DNA of 64,000 nt from Paraspadella gotoi (taxonomy: Eukaryota > Chaetognatha), in the NCBI GenBank assembly GCA_051294375.1, contig CM119266.1, forward strand, positions 3,031,812 through 3,095,811. Direction: 5' to 3'. The notes beneath the pieces are model-generated. The model was not told where the DNA came from, searched no databases, and saw only the letters and a program-made list of their open reading frames with translations. Positions 31,493-43,864 of the stretch are shown piece after piece. The position numbers and the translations under genes are program-made. How positions within the stretch are numbered: position 1 is the first letter of the stretch; each line of letters starts with the position of its first letter.

Positions 31493-31600
31493 GTTCTTGT
31501 GGGCGTGGCGTACAAAAAGGCGTTGCGCCGGCAACTCGTATTTGTTTACTGTTTATTCGTCGTTTTGTTGCTGAGTTTGACTTAAAATCGTTGGCGCGCC
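31226..31600. promoter_or_regulatory. CpG/GC-box-rich block
   Basis: A CpG-dense block contains GTGGGCGTGGCCGG, AAAGTGGGCGGGGCGGGC and GTGGGCGTGGCG (Sp1/KLF-type boxes), plus GGGATTGGTGAG (inverted CCAAT) near 31599. It is conserved in unit 2 at about 36060-36500. It could be a promoter or CpG island; direction cannot be set. Confidence 0.35.
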
Positions 31601-32160
31601 GCGGGATTGGTGAGAAGCGGGCCTTTCAACGTTCATCCCAAGACAACAGACAGAATGTAGCCTTGAAGTTTCATCCGGTGACTATTTAAGTAAAATCCAT
31701 CAACGATAACCATTGGGTACCGGGATCGATCCCTTTGGCCAGTGGGTAATGACGGTCTTAAGTCCGCCTTTATTTACGTTCCCAGGCAGGACCAGATGCT
31801 GGCTCGGTTTGGCAAACAATTAACGTACAGCAGTCTCGAGCTGACTTGACGCGATTTTTGAGTCAGTGATAGACGTGAGATGTTGATCAACACTTGAGAT
31901 ATTTGTTCGCGCGATTGTTGCGATTGGATGAGTAGCGAACGAGATCGTTCAGCCGAGTCGTCTGACCTTCGGTTTCGATACCGGCGCCTCTAATCAAGCG
32001 GCCTCCGGCGGCGACTTTGCAATGCGCCGGATCCCTCAAGGTCCAGATGAAGTCCCGGCTTAGGAGCCGTTGCAACGCCCGTGGATCCACATCCCTTTTT
32101 TGTATTCTATTGCGACTTGGAAAGCCGTGACGCCGCCAGCGCCGCCAGCGCCGCCTTCTC
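31601..32160. other. Unique part of unit 1
   Basis: Non-repetitive sequence shared with 36490-37085. Short ORFs occur on both strands (for example minus frame with RDFIWTLRDPAHCKVAAGG near 32000), but the frame is not kept in unit 2. Confidence 0.35.
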
Positions 32161-32275
32161 CCCCAGTCGAGAACGACGACGACGACGACAGCAACGACAA
32201 AGACGAAAACTATAACGACGACGATAACGACGACGACAACGACAAAAACGAGAACAATGACGACGACGACGTCTG
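32161..32275. repeat. GAC/AAC triplet array
   Basis: Asp/Asn-coding triplets in one frame, stop-free by composition. Confidence 0.85.
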
Positions 32276-32769
32276 ACTCTCACGAAGCGTGAAAAATGTG
32301 TGATTCGTGAGGAAGAGAATTTGTGGAGGCGAATGAAAAAGGCGACGTTGAAGGATTTTAAAAGGGAAACTAGAGGGCGGGGGTTGGACGAGGTCGGTGG
32401 TAGCCAAGTGAGGGGTTTTGAAAGTGAAAGTCATTTTGAGTGAAAGGAGTGGCGGTGATGAAGTGGTGTGACTAAAGCGTGAACTATTGGAGTGAACTTG
32501 AGAATGATGGCAGCGAAACACGATGGAAAAGAGTTGAAAAGTAAACAATGCATCAATGACAGAAGAAACCTCTATTTCTCACAATGCTCAAAAGAAAATG
32601 AGGCTATTCCTCCCACAATACTCAAAAGCAAATAATAATTTTCCTCCCACAGTGCGAAAACGTCGTAGATTGTCTCGTTGTTGTTGTTATCTTTGGTTCG
32701 GGATCTACGGACCGACAAGACCGTGAGGGTCACCCTGTCGGCTGGAGACCGACAAAGGACGCCGGTTGG

Positions 32770-33115
32770 AGGACGCGTTAGAGACGGAAGGCTGCATCGG
32801 CGAAGGCTCGCTTCAATGAAGACCGGGGAAGGCTGTTTTGGTAAAGGCCGTGTCGGCAAAGGCTTGCTTCAATCAAAACAGGGGAAGGCTGCATCGGCAA
32901 AGGCTGTGTTGGCAAAGGCTTTCTTTAATGAAAACAAGTCTGCATCAGCGAATGCTGTGACTGCAATCAAAATAAGGAAAGGCTGCGTCGGCAAGCTGCA
33001 TCGGCAAAGGCCGTGCTGGCAAAAGCTTGCTTAAATAAAGTCAGTGGATGGCATCGGCAGTGTCGGCAAAGGCTTGCTTCAATGAAGAGAGTGGAAGGCT
33101 GCATCGGCAAGGCCA
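32770..33115. repeat. ~50-60-bp minisatellite with GGCAAAGGCTTGCTTCAAT
   Basis: About six imperfect copies of a unit containing GGAAGGCTGCATCGGCAAAG and GCTTGCTTCAATGAA. Present in unit 2 at about 37860-38215 with many extra indels. Confidence 0.88.
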
Positions 33116-33745
33116 TGAGTGCTTCAGAGAATGACTCAGTGGGTGTGACGGCCGAAGAGCCGTTTCGGCTGAACGGATTCCATTGCAAGGGCGGAAGAGA
33201 GGCTGCGACCTTGGTGATGAAACAGATATAACTGGTAAGAGCGAAAGTAGTAAAGAAGTGGCACTTAGTGGCATGGGTGGAAACCCCATAGTGGGTGGGC
33301 GTTTCTCGCGGCTGCGACCTCTGGGGTCATGGGTAATGGACTGCCGAGTCGAGACCGAGAATAAACAAAATGGCGGATATTCTTTTTGAATGAAAATCCG
33401 CGGCTTTTATTAATGTTTTTATTAATGTTTTTATTAATGTTTTTAGGTGTTTTAGTATTGATTTTTTTTTTGCGGATTTTTTTGTTTTAGTTTAATTAAA
33501 ATTAACTAAATTTCGCTTGTAAGATCTATCAAGTAAGTCTATCACTTATCTCTTTTCTCTGCTTTCCCTCTAGCTCACCCTTTATTCCACTCCCCACCCA
33601 TTATTTCCTTACCCAAGCCCCCTTACCCTTACCCTTAACCTACTCAATTCTCTCCTCCACCACGTTTAACTGAAGGAGTCTCTTTCTTCCTTGACTCAAG
33701 GAGCTCATTGCTCGTAACTGAGGGCCTTTCCAAAGTTACGATGAC

Positions 33746-33747
<2 letters not shown>

Positions 33748-33794
<47 letters not shown>
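33748..33794. repeat. (CT)n microsatellite
   Basis: Uninterrupted CT tract in unit 1; in unit 2 (39561-39592) it is short and broken. Confidence 0.95.
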
Positions 33795-33797
<3 letters not shown>

Positions 33798-33949
33798 CGG
33801 TTTAACAAAGAAAGTGAGGTTCACAATAGCGCCTTGAAAAGCGTTCACGCTAATGAAGCGTCGCTCCGTCTTCTCTTCACACTCACAGTCTTTCAGTTTC
33901 TCCCTCGAGTTTATCTTATTTTTTTCACGTGTGATTTTTAGTCGGATTT

Positions 33950-34330
33950 GCTCATCAGCAGATTCCGGCTCTATAATTCACTTTGTCGGTCCGTCGGTCC
34001 GCCCCTTCAATCTTGTCAGGCACTCACTTATATCATGTCAGAACATCAAATTATGATAAATTATGCAAATAAAAAAAATGATGTCCGTCTGTCTGTCCAT
34101 CCGTCTGTCCGTCCTACCTTATCAAAACACTCCAATTACTCGTGATTTGATGGATAAATTGGAATGAAATTTTGTGTGTGGGTAGGGAAGTATGTTGGAA
34201 TCGTGCGAGTGAAAATAAATTTAAATGGAAAAAACAAAAAAATATATTTCACTATTTGAACGCCAATTACTCATGAGTGGATGGGCGATTGACTTAAAAT
34301 TTTGTATGTTCTGAGTGGAAATGAGTTTCA
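33950..34330 (-). repeat. Dispersed repeat, copy in minus orientation
   Basis: Reverse-complement relative of 6480-6830: TTTGTCGGTCCGTCGGTCCG, then ATCATGTCAGAACATCAAAT, then TTTTGTGTGTGGGTAGGGAA. A (CCGTCTGT)n run at 34085-34112 is an internal expansion. Confidence 0.65.
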
Positions 34331-34379
34331 CTAATTGATTATGCTTTTTTTCTTTTTGTATCAAATGTAAATACAAGAT

Positions 34380-34590
34380 TTATTAATTAATCAAATATTT
34401 AATCAGTTAATTAATCATTAATTCAATTAAATAATAATTAATTAATTAAACAGTCAATTAATCAATTAATTTTTTAATCAATCAATTTATTTATCTATTG
34501 ACTAATTATTCAATTAATCAATTTATTTATCAATTAATTAATTATTTAATCAATCAATCTATCAATCAATCAATCAAGTCAATCGTTACC
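34380..34590. repeat. AATT/ATCA tetranucleotide-like AT-rich run
   Basis: Interleaved TTAATTAATCAA units, absent from unit 2. Confidence 0.8.
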
Positions 34591-34942
34591 GGAATTATTG
34601 TCTTCGTCGCCATTATCGTCGTTGTTGCTTTTGTCGTGGTCAGTGACAAAAATAACCAAATACAAACATTTTGGATCAAAATTAATTAATTAATGCTAAT
34701 GATCGTGGGCAGATCCGACATTGTTTGCTCAAACTTGTTCTTTCAGGTTTCAACATTTTTTGTCATATATGTTATATGTTATATAACATTTAAAGTCATC
34801 CCGCTTCTTTTCAAATTAATTTCACTCAATAGTTTTAATCTTCACAAGATTTTATAAAATTGGTACGACCAAATTGGTACGACCAAATTGGTACGACCAA
34901 AAATTATTCATACATTCATTTTTTCATATCCCTGACTTCGGA

Positions 34943-34967
34943 NNNNNNNNNNNNNNNNNNNNNNNNN
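34943..34967. other. Assembly gap, exactly 25 N, at duplication junction
   Basis: The gap falls precisely between tandem unit 1 and unit 2. Confidence 1.
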
Positions 34968-37900
34968 GCAAAAGAGAGAGATTGGGACGGTCTTCGTTTG
35001 TGTGTCAACATACCATAATGTCAGGTGAAACATTGTGTCGGCAGAACATGACGAACGAACGACGAGGAGGCCGACGATGAACGACGACGGACGACGAAGA
35101 GGCACGACGAAGAGGAGAAGACGAAGCGGACGCACGTACGAGAAGAGGACGAGACGACGACAAAGAGGACGAACGATGCAAGATTAGAAGCGACGAGAGT
35201 GAAGACGGACGACGAAGAGGACGACAACGATGAAGAGGACGAACGAAGAGGAGAAGCGAAGAGACGGCGAAGCACTAGAGACATAGAGGACGACAGAGAA
35301 AGACGAAGACGAAGAGGACGAAGAGAGATGAGACGAAGATATGAGGCAGAGAGACGAACGACGAGGACGAAGAGCGAGAAGAGGATGAAGACGACGACGA
35401 AGAGGCGAGATGACGACAAGAGGACGAAAGACGACGAAGGACGAAGAGGACGAAGAGGACGTGCCGCGAGAAGGACGACCCTGAAGACGAGACGAAGAGG
35501 ACGAAGAGGACAAGACGAGATGAAGACGGGAAGAGACAGACGAACGAGATCGCGGCAAGGACGACGACGAAGACAGAGAGGACGAAGACGACGACGAAGA
35601 GCGCGAGAAAACGAAAGGCGACATGAGACGCGCAAAGAGTGAGACGACGACGAAGAGGACGAAGAGGACGAAGACGACATAGAAGAGGACGACAGACGTA
35701 CGCAAGAAGAGACGAAGAGACTAGGACGTAGAGATAATTCAATTCAATCAGGTCGAATCTGCGAACTTGCGTCGTTGATATCGTCGCGCCCTGACGAAGT
35801 GGCACAGGAGAATGGAATAAGGTGCAGGAGGAAGGGAAGGAGGAGGAAAGGAGGAGAGGAGCCAAAGAGAAGAGGCAGTGGAGGATGAGTTGAAAGGGGA
35901 TGGAAGGGAGTGGAAAGGAAGAAGGAGGAAGGAGGAAGAGAGAGAGATGTAGAGGTGGGGAGGAAGAGATGGGAATAAAGGAGGAAGTAAGGAAGAAGAA
36001 AAGAAAATGGAGATTTGAGAGAGAGAAGAGAGAGAGAGAGAGACGAGGAGAGAGAGAGACGAGAACGAGAGGTCCAATTCACGTCGAGTCGATTCCCACG
36101 GACACCAACAAAGAGAGAGGGCCGTCTCGCGGTAAACACGAAAGGCGGCGGGTCAATTCGTTCGGTGGGGTGGCCGGAAAACCGGAAACCGACCGGAATT
36201 CAGCGCAATCGCTCGCGATTCAGACTCCTGCGTCGTTGATCCCGGGAGGAAAGTGGGCGGGCAGCCGGTGCACGCGGACCGGAGAGAATGGCCGGGAGAG
36301 ACAGGAAAGAGAGAGAGAGAAGAGAAGAGAGAGAAGGCAGAGAGAGAGGAGAGTGAGAGGCGTTCTTTTGGGGTGGCGTGAACAAAAAGGCGTTGCCAAC
36401 CGGCAACTGGCGTATTTGTTTACTGTTTATAATTCGTCGTTTTTGTTTGCTGAGTTTGACTTAAATACGTTGGCGCGCGCATTGTGAGAAGGCGGGCCTT
36501 TCAGAGTTCATGCCCAGACAACAGACGAATGTAGCCATTGAAGTTTCATCCGGTGACCCTATTGAGTAAATCCATCATACGAGTAACCATTGGTCGGCAT
36601 CCGATCCTTACTGGCAGTGGTAATGACGGTCTTAAGCCGCCTTTATCATGCGTCGTTCCCAGGCAGGACCAGATGCTGGCGCTCGGGTTTGGCAAACAAT
36701 TAACGTACAGCCAGTCTCGAGCTGACTATGCGCCGATTTTTGTAGTCAGTGATAGACCGTGAGATGTGGGATCAACACTTGATATGATCAACATTGGATT
36801 TTGTGCGGCGCTCGATGTCTGCGAGATGATGAGTAGCGAGAGGAGGATCGGCACAGCCGTATGTCGAGTCGTCTGACGTCTTCGTTTCGTACCGGCGCCT
36901 CTAATCAAGCGGCCTCCGGCGGACGACTTGCAAGCGCCGGATCCCTCAAGGTCCAGAGTGAAGTCCGGCTTAGGTCGGCGTGCGTTGCCAAGGATACGCC
37001 GGCCGTGGATGTCCACATGCACTTTTTTGGTATTCTATTGCGACTGTGAGAAAAAGACCGTGCGCCGCCTAGGGCCGCTCAGCGGCCGCTCTGTCTCCCA
37101 GTGCGAGAACGGACGACGGTACGACGACGACAACACGACAGAAGTAGAAAAAACTATAACGACGACGATAACGACGACGACAACGACGATACAACGAAGA
37201 ACAAGACGAGAACTGACGACGACGTCCTGACTCGGTCACGAGACGTGAAAATGTGTGATTTTCGTGAGGAAGGAGAATTTGGTGTGAGGCGAGATGAAAA
37301 AGGCGACGTTGAATGGATTTTAAAAAGGGAAACATAGAGGGCGGGGGTCGGCTGGGTTATGAGCCGGAGTCAAGTGCTGGCATGCAGGAGGGGTTTTGAA
37401 AGTGAAGTCAGTCTTTGGAGTGAAAGGAGTGGCGGTGATGAAGGTGGTGTGCTAAAGCGTGCAACTATTGGAGTGACTTGAGAATGAGGCAGCGAAACAC
37501 CGATGGAAAAGAGTTGAAAAGTAGAAACATGCGTATCAATGACAGAAGAAACCTTCTATTTCCTACAATGCTCATAAAGAAAGAAATGAGTGCTTTTCCC
37601 CTCCACAGATCTCGAAAGCAAATCAATAATCTTTCACTCACCATACTTTCCGAAAGTCAAATAATACTCAATACTTTCCACGCAAATTTAAGGCAATATA
37701 CTTTCCCGCACACGAAGAACTCGTCGTAGATTGCTCTCGTTTTGTTGTTGTTATTTTTGTTGCGGGATTCTACGGACCGGATACAAGACCGGTGCAGGGT
37801 CACCCCTGTCGCTGGAGACGCGACAAAGGACGCGGTTGGAGACGGTGGTCGTTAGAGAGCGGAAGGCTGCATCGGGCGAAGGCTTTCGCTTCAATGAGAC

Positions 37901-40355
37901 CGAAGCGACGGGGAAGGATGTTTTGGTAACAGGCCGTGTCGGCCAAAGGCTTGCTCATGCAAGACAGGCGGGAAGGCTGCACTCGGCAAAGGACTGTGTT
38001 GGCACAGGCTTTCGTTAATGAAAACAAGTCTGCATCAAGCGAATGCTGTGACTGCATCAAAATAAGGAGAAAGGTCTGCGTCGGCAAGCTGCATCTCGGC
38101 AAAAGGCCGTGCTGCAAAGAGCTGCTTAAATAAAGTCAGTGGATTGGCATCAGGCAGTGTCGGCAAATGGCTTGCTTCAAATGAAGAAGTGGAAGGCTTC
38201 ATCGGCAAGGCCGCATGATGCTTCAGAGAATGACTGAGTGGGATGTGACTGGCGAGAGAGCCGTTTACGGCTGAACGGATTCTCATGTGCAAGGGCGGCA
38301 AGAGAGGCTGGCGACCTTGGTGATGAAAAGATACTAGACTGGTAAGAGCGAAAGTATTAAAGAACGTGGCAGTTAGTGGCATGGGTGGAGAGACCCCATA
38401 AGTGGGTGGGCCTTTCTCGGTCCAGGCTATGCGGCGACCTCTGTGGTGTCAGTGGTGTAATTAGTGACTGCGAGTCGAGACCGGGAGAATAACAAAATGG
38501 CGGATATTAGTTGTTTGAATGAAATCCGCGGGCTTTTTATTAATGTTTTATATTAATGTTATAAGTTTTAGGTGTTTTAGTAGGGGTAGGCCGCACCTCA
38601 ACTGGGGTGAAGTAATCAATTTAGAGTGAAGTACGATGCCTCAAGACGGTCGAGCGACCGAAATATTTAGACACTTTTTGAAGAATACTTTCAATGGACA
38701 AAAATTCTCTAAATATGGCTTCTATACCCCTATACGTAATTAATTTTTTAATATTTATTTATAGATAGGCAAGGGCCAAAAATTTTTTTTTTGAATTTTT
38801 TAAATTTAAGAGCCAGATTCAGTAGCATAAAAAGTTGTCTACACAAAGTATGATTCTTTTTAAATATTTTTACGATAAGTGTGTCAAGAAATAGAGAAAC
38901 TAATAAAAAATCATCCCATCCATCATCATCTTTCGATGTTTTATCAGTTTTTTATCAGTTCACTTAGAAAACGTTAATAAATTTTTAAAAGCTCGTAATT
39001 ATATTTATTGTTTAACTTTTTATGCTCTATCAGAATCCATCAAAAACATTATTAAGTTTAAAAAAAATTTTTTTTGCTCTATATAGTAATATACTATATT
39101 TTTATTAGGCGAGTACCCTCAAAAAGAAAGCATTTTTTGAAACAAAAAATATTATTAATCCATAATCTATGGTCATGATAGATTAGTTTAACGGCTGTAG
39201 TACATTAGCATTTAATTTTATCGATATGGCTAGTTTTAGCATTGATTTTTGTTTTTTGCGGATTTTTTTGTTTTTATGTTTAATTAAAATGTAGCTTAAA
39301 TTTGCTTGTACGCATCTATCAAGTAACGTCTATAACTTATCCTGCTATTTCACTCTGGCTTTCACCGAGCTCACACCTTTGATTCCACTCCCACCGCATT
39401 AATTTTTCCTTACAACAAGCCCCCTACCCTTACCTTAGCCCTTAACCCTACTCAACTTCTTCTGCGGCACGGCACGTTATTACTGAAGCAGTCTCTTTCT
39501 TCCTTGAACTCAGGGCTCATTGCTCGTAACTGAGGGCCTTATCCAAAGTTACGATGACGTCCTCTCTCTCTCGGTCATCTCTCTCTCGCTCGGTTTAACA
39601 AAGGAAAGTGAGGTTTCACATGGCCTTGAACAAGCGTCCACGGCTAATGAAGCGCCCGCTCCGTCTTTCTCCTTTAACACTCGAAGTGTTTTCAGTTCTC
39701 TCCCTCGAGTTTATCTTATTCATTTTTCACGTGGTGATTTCTTAGTCGGCCATTTGCTCCTGCCAGCAGATTCCGGCTCTATATTTTACTTTGTCGGTCC
39801 GTTCGGTCGCCCCTTCATCTTGTCGGGCATTCACTTATATGCAATGCTCAGAACATCGAATTATGATAAATTAATGGAAAATCTAATTGTTATCGGCATT
39901 ATTGTCGTCGTCGCCATTTATACGGTCGTCGTTGCTTTTGTCGTGGTCAGTGACAAAATACTCAACATAACAAACATTTCCGGATCAACTAATTAATTAA
40001 TTTATTAATTATGTAGCGCTAATAGGTCGTGGGCAGATCCGAACATTGTTTGCTCAATACTTGTTTCTTCTTTCAGGTTTTCACAGTTTTTGTCATATAG
40101 TGTTATATGAAATTTGGTCCAAACCACTAAATACTCGTATATATATTATCATATATGTGATATATGTATATATAACTTAGAAAGGTCATCCGCGCCGCTT
40201 CTTCTCAATTAATTTACTAGTCCATAGTGTTTAATCTTCAACGAGATTTTGAAATAAAATTGGTTCGAACCGAAATTTGGGTTGTTAGAGTAAGCTACAG
40301 AGCATAAAAAATTAGTTCATACATTCATTTTTTTCATATCGCACTGACTGTCGCG
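34968..40355 (+). repeat. Large tandem duplication, unit 2 (~5.4 kb)
   Basis: Direct copy of 30055-34942 with dense single-base insertions and deletions throughout, many in or next to short homopolymers or duplicating a neighbouring base. It carries a 652-bp insertion (38581-39232) that unit 1 lacks and misses about 530 bp present in unit 1. No reading frame in unit 2 should be trusted. Confidence 0.92.
38581..39232. mobile_element. 652-bp insertion, possible non-autonomous DNA transposon
   Basis: Relative to unit 1 (GTTTTAGTATTGATTTTT near 33444), unit 2 has an insertion bounded by the direct repeat GTTTTAG at 38574-38580 and 39233-39239. The left end TAGGGGTAGGCCGCACC resembles hAT-type termini; the right end, read inward (TAGCCATATCGATAAAA), shares only TAG-NNN-TA. 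The interior is AT-rich without a transposase ORF. A duplication of 7 rather than 8 bp and the weak right terminus leave the class open. Confidence 0.5.
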
Positions 40356-40939
40356 ACAGGCGATGAAGGCTTAAGGACTCTCGACGGTCGAAGATACTAA
40401 AATGGACAGCTACCTGCAAGCTTTTTATTTCACATTAATAGATATATGAGGGCGTTTTTATCATATATAGTGTATAGTTTGATATTATAAATTCTATATA
40501 TACGTAATATCAAAGCAGCAACGCTTTTAATTACAGACAGTACCGGATTGGGACACGCCACTCTATATACATTGAATTTATTTTCTCCGCAGTCACTTCG
40601 ATCCGCCAAGCCTGAAGTCTTTTGCAATTTCTCCCAATTCACATCTCACGTCATTCGAATTCATTCCATTATGCTCTTATCGTAATTTTGATCATGAAAT
40701 CCGATTTAACTTATCCCACATCAGTATCTCTCTCTTCTCTCTCTCTCCAAGTCTCTCTCTCTCTCTTCATCTCTCTCATCTTCTCTCTCTCTCTCTCTCT
40801 CTCTCCTCTACTGCATTTCTCACTTGCCTCCTTCTCTCTGCTACTCTCTCTCTCTCTCTCCTATGAAGTTCAGGGTTCCTCCCGCCCCGCTGTTCCCGGC
40901 CGCCATTCGATGGTGAAAAGCGTCCATTGTCTTTTTGAC

Positions 40940-40971
<32 letters not shown>

Positions 40972-41830
40972 AAGGACAAGAAAGACGCAGGGCGACAGAC
41001 AGTTAGACAGACATACAGACAGACATAAAACAATGATAAACCATAAAATCAACCATAAAATTCAGACGTCGTCTCGTTTTATATTGAACGGTAGAAATAC
41101 TTAGAATTTAATGGAAAAATAAAAACTAAGCAAATAACAACTACAACAACAACAACAACCATAACAGCGAAATTAAAAACGATTTCAGTAAAATTGGTAA
41201 CAGAAGCCACAGGAACAAAATACGCCGTAGAGAAAATATGAAAAGAAGCTGTGAATCAAAGTGCATCTTCACATCTCAAACTCAATCCTAAGTAAAATAA
41301 GAACCGATGAGATCGTGGAATTGCACCGCAGTGACTTTGTAGTATGCTTATGTGTGTATATGCATTCCCATATTTCCCCGAAACTGCCCGTGTAAAGATC
41401 TCATGGCAGACAGTCTAGTTTAAAATGATCATTTGAAACGAAAGTGCGACTGACCTACGGACGAACCGAGCGACTGACCGACCGAAAAGTGTCTCGCTCT
41501 CCCTTCTACCCATTTTCAAATCAAAACCTTAAAAAATTCAGCGGCGACGAATCGAATGAAAAGTCACTTGAAATCACGAGTCTCCTTCGAATTTGAGAAT
41601 CACATCACTTGCGTTGCCCGTAACGCCAAAACTGGGCCAATCAAGCCAAAAATTAGATGTTAAGATTACGTCAATGACTCCAGGAAAGTTGATGTTGATG
41701 TCCGGATGAAATTTCAGTTCGAAAAAGAAATATTCTTTTTAATTAGTTAATTAGTATTGATCAATAAGAGCGGCTTTGTTTTCCCAAAATACCCCATTTC
41801 ATTTTAAAGGGGAGTGATGAAACTCAACGC
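40356..41830. other. Unique stretch with CT and GAC runs
   Basis: CT microsatellites at about 40726-40862 and a (GAC)n run at 40938-40972. A minus-strand frame at 40430-40642 (about 70 codons) and other short ORFs show no recognisable domain. Sequence near 41460-41490 repeats the GACTGACCGACCGAAAAG motif of the dispersed family. Confidence 0.45.
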
Positions 41831-41930
41831 CTGGGATGGTACACGTTCCCCCTCTGAGCCAATGGGATTGGCTGAACGATAACGGACGTGAGGCGGTGTG
41901 AATATACCGCCACAAGTTTAAATATTAGGT
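41831..41930. promoter_or_regulatory. Inverted CCAAT pair and small palindromes
   Basis: AGCCAAT-GGG-ATTGGCT is a perfect inverted repeat of two CCAAT boxes near 41858-41875, followed by AGGCGGT..ACCGCC near 41891-41909. Another CCAAT (GGGCCAATCAAG) lies near 41634. Suggestive of a promoter, but no gene can be assigned on either side. Confidence 0.3.
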
Positions 41931-42271
41931 TCACAGTGAATGATAGATTATTATTAGAGATTGATAATAGATTAAGGTTAAATATTAAAGTTAGGACAAG
42001 GACTGACGCAGTTGAAATCAGTTGAAAACTTTTTTTAGGACGAATTCTATCGCGTAGTTTGATGAGACCGCAAATTCATTGTTCGATTTCCCTCCAAAAA
42101 AAAGTTGCGAAAAAATTTGTGATAAAAATTGTGATAAAAATGAATTATGATGGTGAATTTTGGTGGAATTCGACTCCAAAAACGATTAGAGCCAGTAATA
42201 AAAAAGTCACTCCAAACTCATTTGCATAACGGAATCCGCCGGATATTAATGTAATTAATTCGGAACGCGGA

Positions 42272-42505
42272 AATCTCTCTCTCTCTCTCTNNNNNNNNNN
42301 NNNNNNNNNNNNNNNNNNNNNNNNNNNNNNNNNNNNNNNNNNNNNNNNNNNNNNNNNNNNNNNNNNNNNNNAGAGAGAGATCGCAAAAATCATGTGAGAG
42401 AGGAGAGAGACGAGAGAGACGAGCAGAGAGAAGACGAGAGAGAGAGAGACGACGAGAGAGAGCTCTCTCTCTCACCATGAATTTTTGCGCTCTCACGTGC
42501 CACCA
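42272..42505. repeat. GA/CT inverted repeat around a gap
   Basis: GAGAGATCGCAAAAATCATG (42377 onward) is repeated inverted as CATGAATTTTTGCGCTCTC near 42476-42494, with CGAGAGAGAC-type GA sequence between. An 81-N gap (42291-42371) replaces the CT/GA flip on the left. Confidence 0.8.
42291..42371. other. Assembly gap, 81 N
   Basis: Run of N between CT and GA microsatellites. Confidence 1.
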
Positions 42506-42548
42506 TAGAAAATCCGCGCGACTTCCGAGTTTTTTGCGCGGATCTCCT

Positions 42549-42585
<37 letters not shown>

Positions 42586-42790
42586 GAGTCGAAGCTCCGT
42601 CGTCGTCTTCGTTGTCGTCATCGTCGTCGTCGTAGTTAACGTCGCCTTAGTAAACGTCGACGTCGTAGTTGCCCTCGCAGTCGTCGTCGTTTTCATCGTT
42701 GTTATTTTCTACTTGTCGTCGTCGTCGTTGTCATCGTCGTTGTCAGCGTCTTCGACGTCATCGTCGACATCTTCGTCATCTTTTTTAATA
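42549..42790. repeat. (GTC)n-rich array
   Basis: Twelve or so GTC copies, then mixed GTC/GTT/ATC triplets. Another CT run follows at 42892-42930. Confidence 0.92.
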
Positions 42791-42892
42791 TCAATTTACC
42801 GATCGTCTTGATTATTGACAAAGAAGTCGTTGATTGTCTTGATTGTTCTTGTTATCTTTGTGTTGTGGAGATTTAGGCATAATACCAAAGTG

Positions 42893-42924
<32 letters not shown>

Positions 42925-43022
42925 ACTCTCTCATTTTTTAATCTAATTCTACTACTTAGCAGGCGGCCTGGCGGCCTGGCAGCAGGTTCCAAATCTTTGT
43001 CAACTTATTTTATTTGTTTTCC

Positions 43023-43311
43023 NNNNNNNNNNNNNNNNNNNNNNNNNNNNNNNNNNNNNNNNNNNNNNNNNNNNNNNNNNNNNNNNNNNNNNNNNNNNNN
43101 NNNNNNNNNNNNNNNNNNNNNNNNNNNNNNNNNNNNNNNNNNNNNNNNNNNNNNNNNNNNNNNNNNNNNNNNNNNNNNNNNNNNNNNNNNNNNNNNNNNN
43201 NNNNNNNNNNNNNNNNNNNNNNNNNNNNNNNNNNNNNNNNNNNNNNNNNNNNNNNNNNNNNNNNNNNNNNNNNNNNNNNNNNNNNNNNNNNNNNNNNNNN
43301 NNNNNNNNNNN
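43023..43311. other. Assembly gap, 289 N
   Basis: Run of N. Confidence 1.
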
Positions 43312-43827
43312 AAAGGAGAGAAATGAATAAAAGGAGAGAAATGAATAAAAGTTTAATTTTTTTTTCTTTGAGGAAGAGGAAAAAAAAGACGACAACAAGA
43401 AACTCAACGACAACGACGATGACGACGACGACTATGAAAACGACAACGAGGATAACGACGACAACGACGACGGCAAAGATGACGACGACAACAAGAATTG
43501 TTTAAAATCGATAATGAGTTGAATGACTCGCCTCTTCCCTCCAATGACTTTCTCACAAAGTTGATCACCTCACGGCGACGAATTTCACTTAAAGATCACT
43601 GACTCTTATTGTCTTTCACACAAAAAACCACTCCATCTCTCAGACAACCTCTGTGTGGAGATTAAAAATGGCGAACGAGAGATAAAAAAATAAAGGACAA
43701 AGAAAAAGAAAAAAAATTACAATTAATAATAATTGAAAAGTCAAATTAGGTTTACGAAATTTTTGGTTCCAGTTCTGAATTAAATATTTGTTAACTCATG
43801 TCACTTTGTCATACTTGCGAAATAGGA

Positions 43828-43864
<37 letters not shown>
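43312..43864. other. GAC-rich run and unique sequence
   Basis: GAAATGAATAAAAGGAGA duplicated next to the gap, a GAC/AAC array at 43389-43497, unique AT-rich sequence, and a GA run at 43835-43864. No gene recognised. Confidence 0.55.

Larger units (their letters stand above)
30055..34942 (+). repeat. Large tandem duplication, unit 1 (~4.9 kb)
   Basis: From CAACATACCATAATGTCAGG near 30092 to ATACATTCATTTTTTCATAT near 34912, the same landmarks appear in the same order in 34968-40355. Order: GAC/GAA array, GA microsatellite, GC-rich block, GGCAAAGGCT minisatellite, CT microsatellite, AT-rich tail. Unit 1 has about 530 bp (about 34055-34585) that unit 2 lacks. Confidence 0.93.

Noticed and set aside
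35021-36140. Long ORFs in unit 2, both strands
   Set aside because: Same array with dense indels; frame openness reflects lack of stops in the triplets, not coding.
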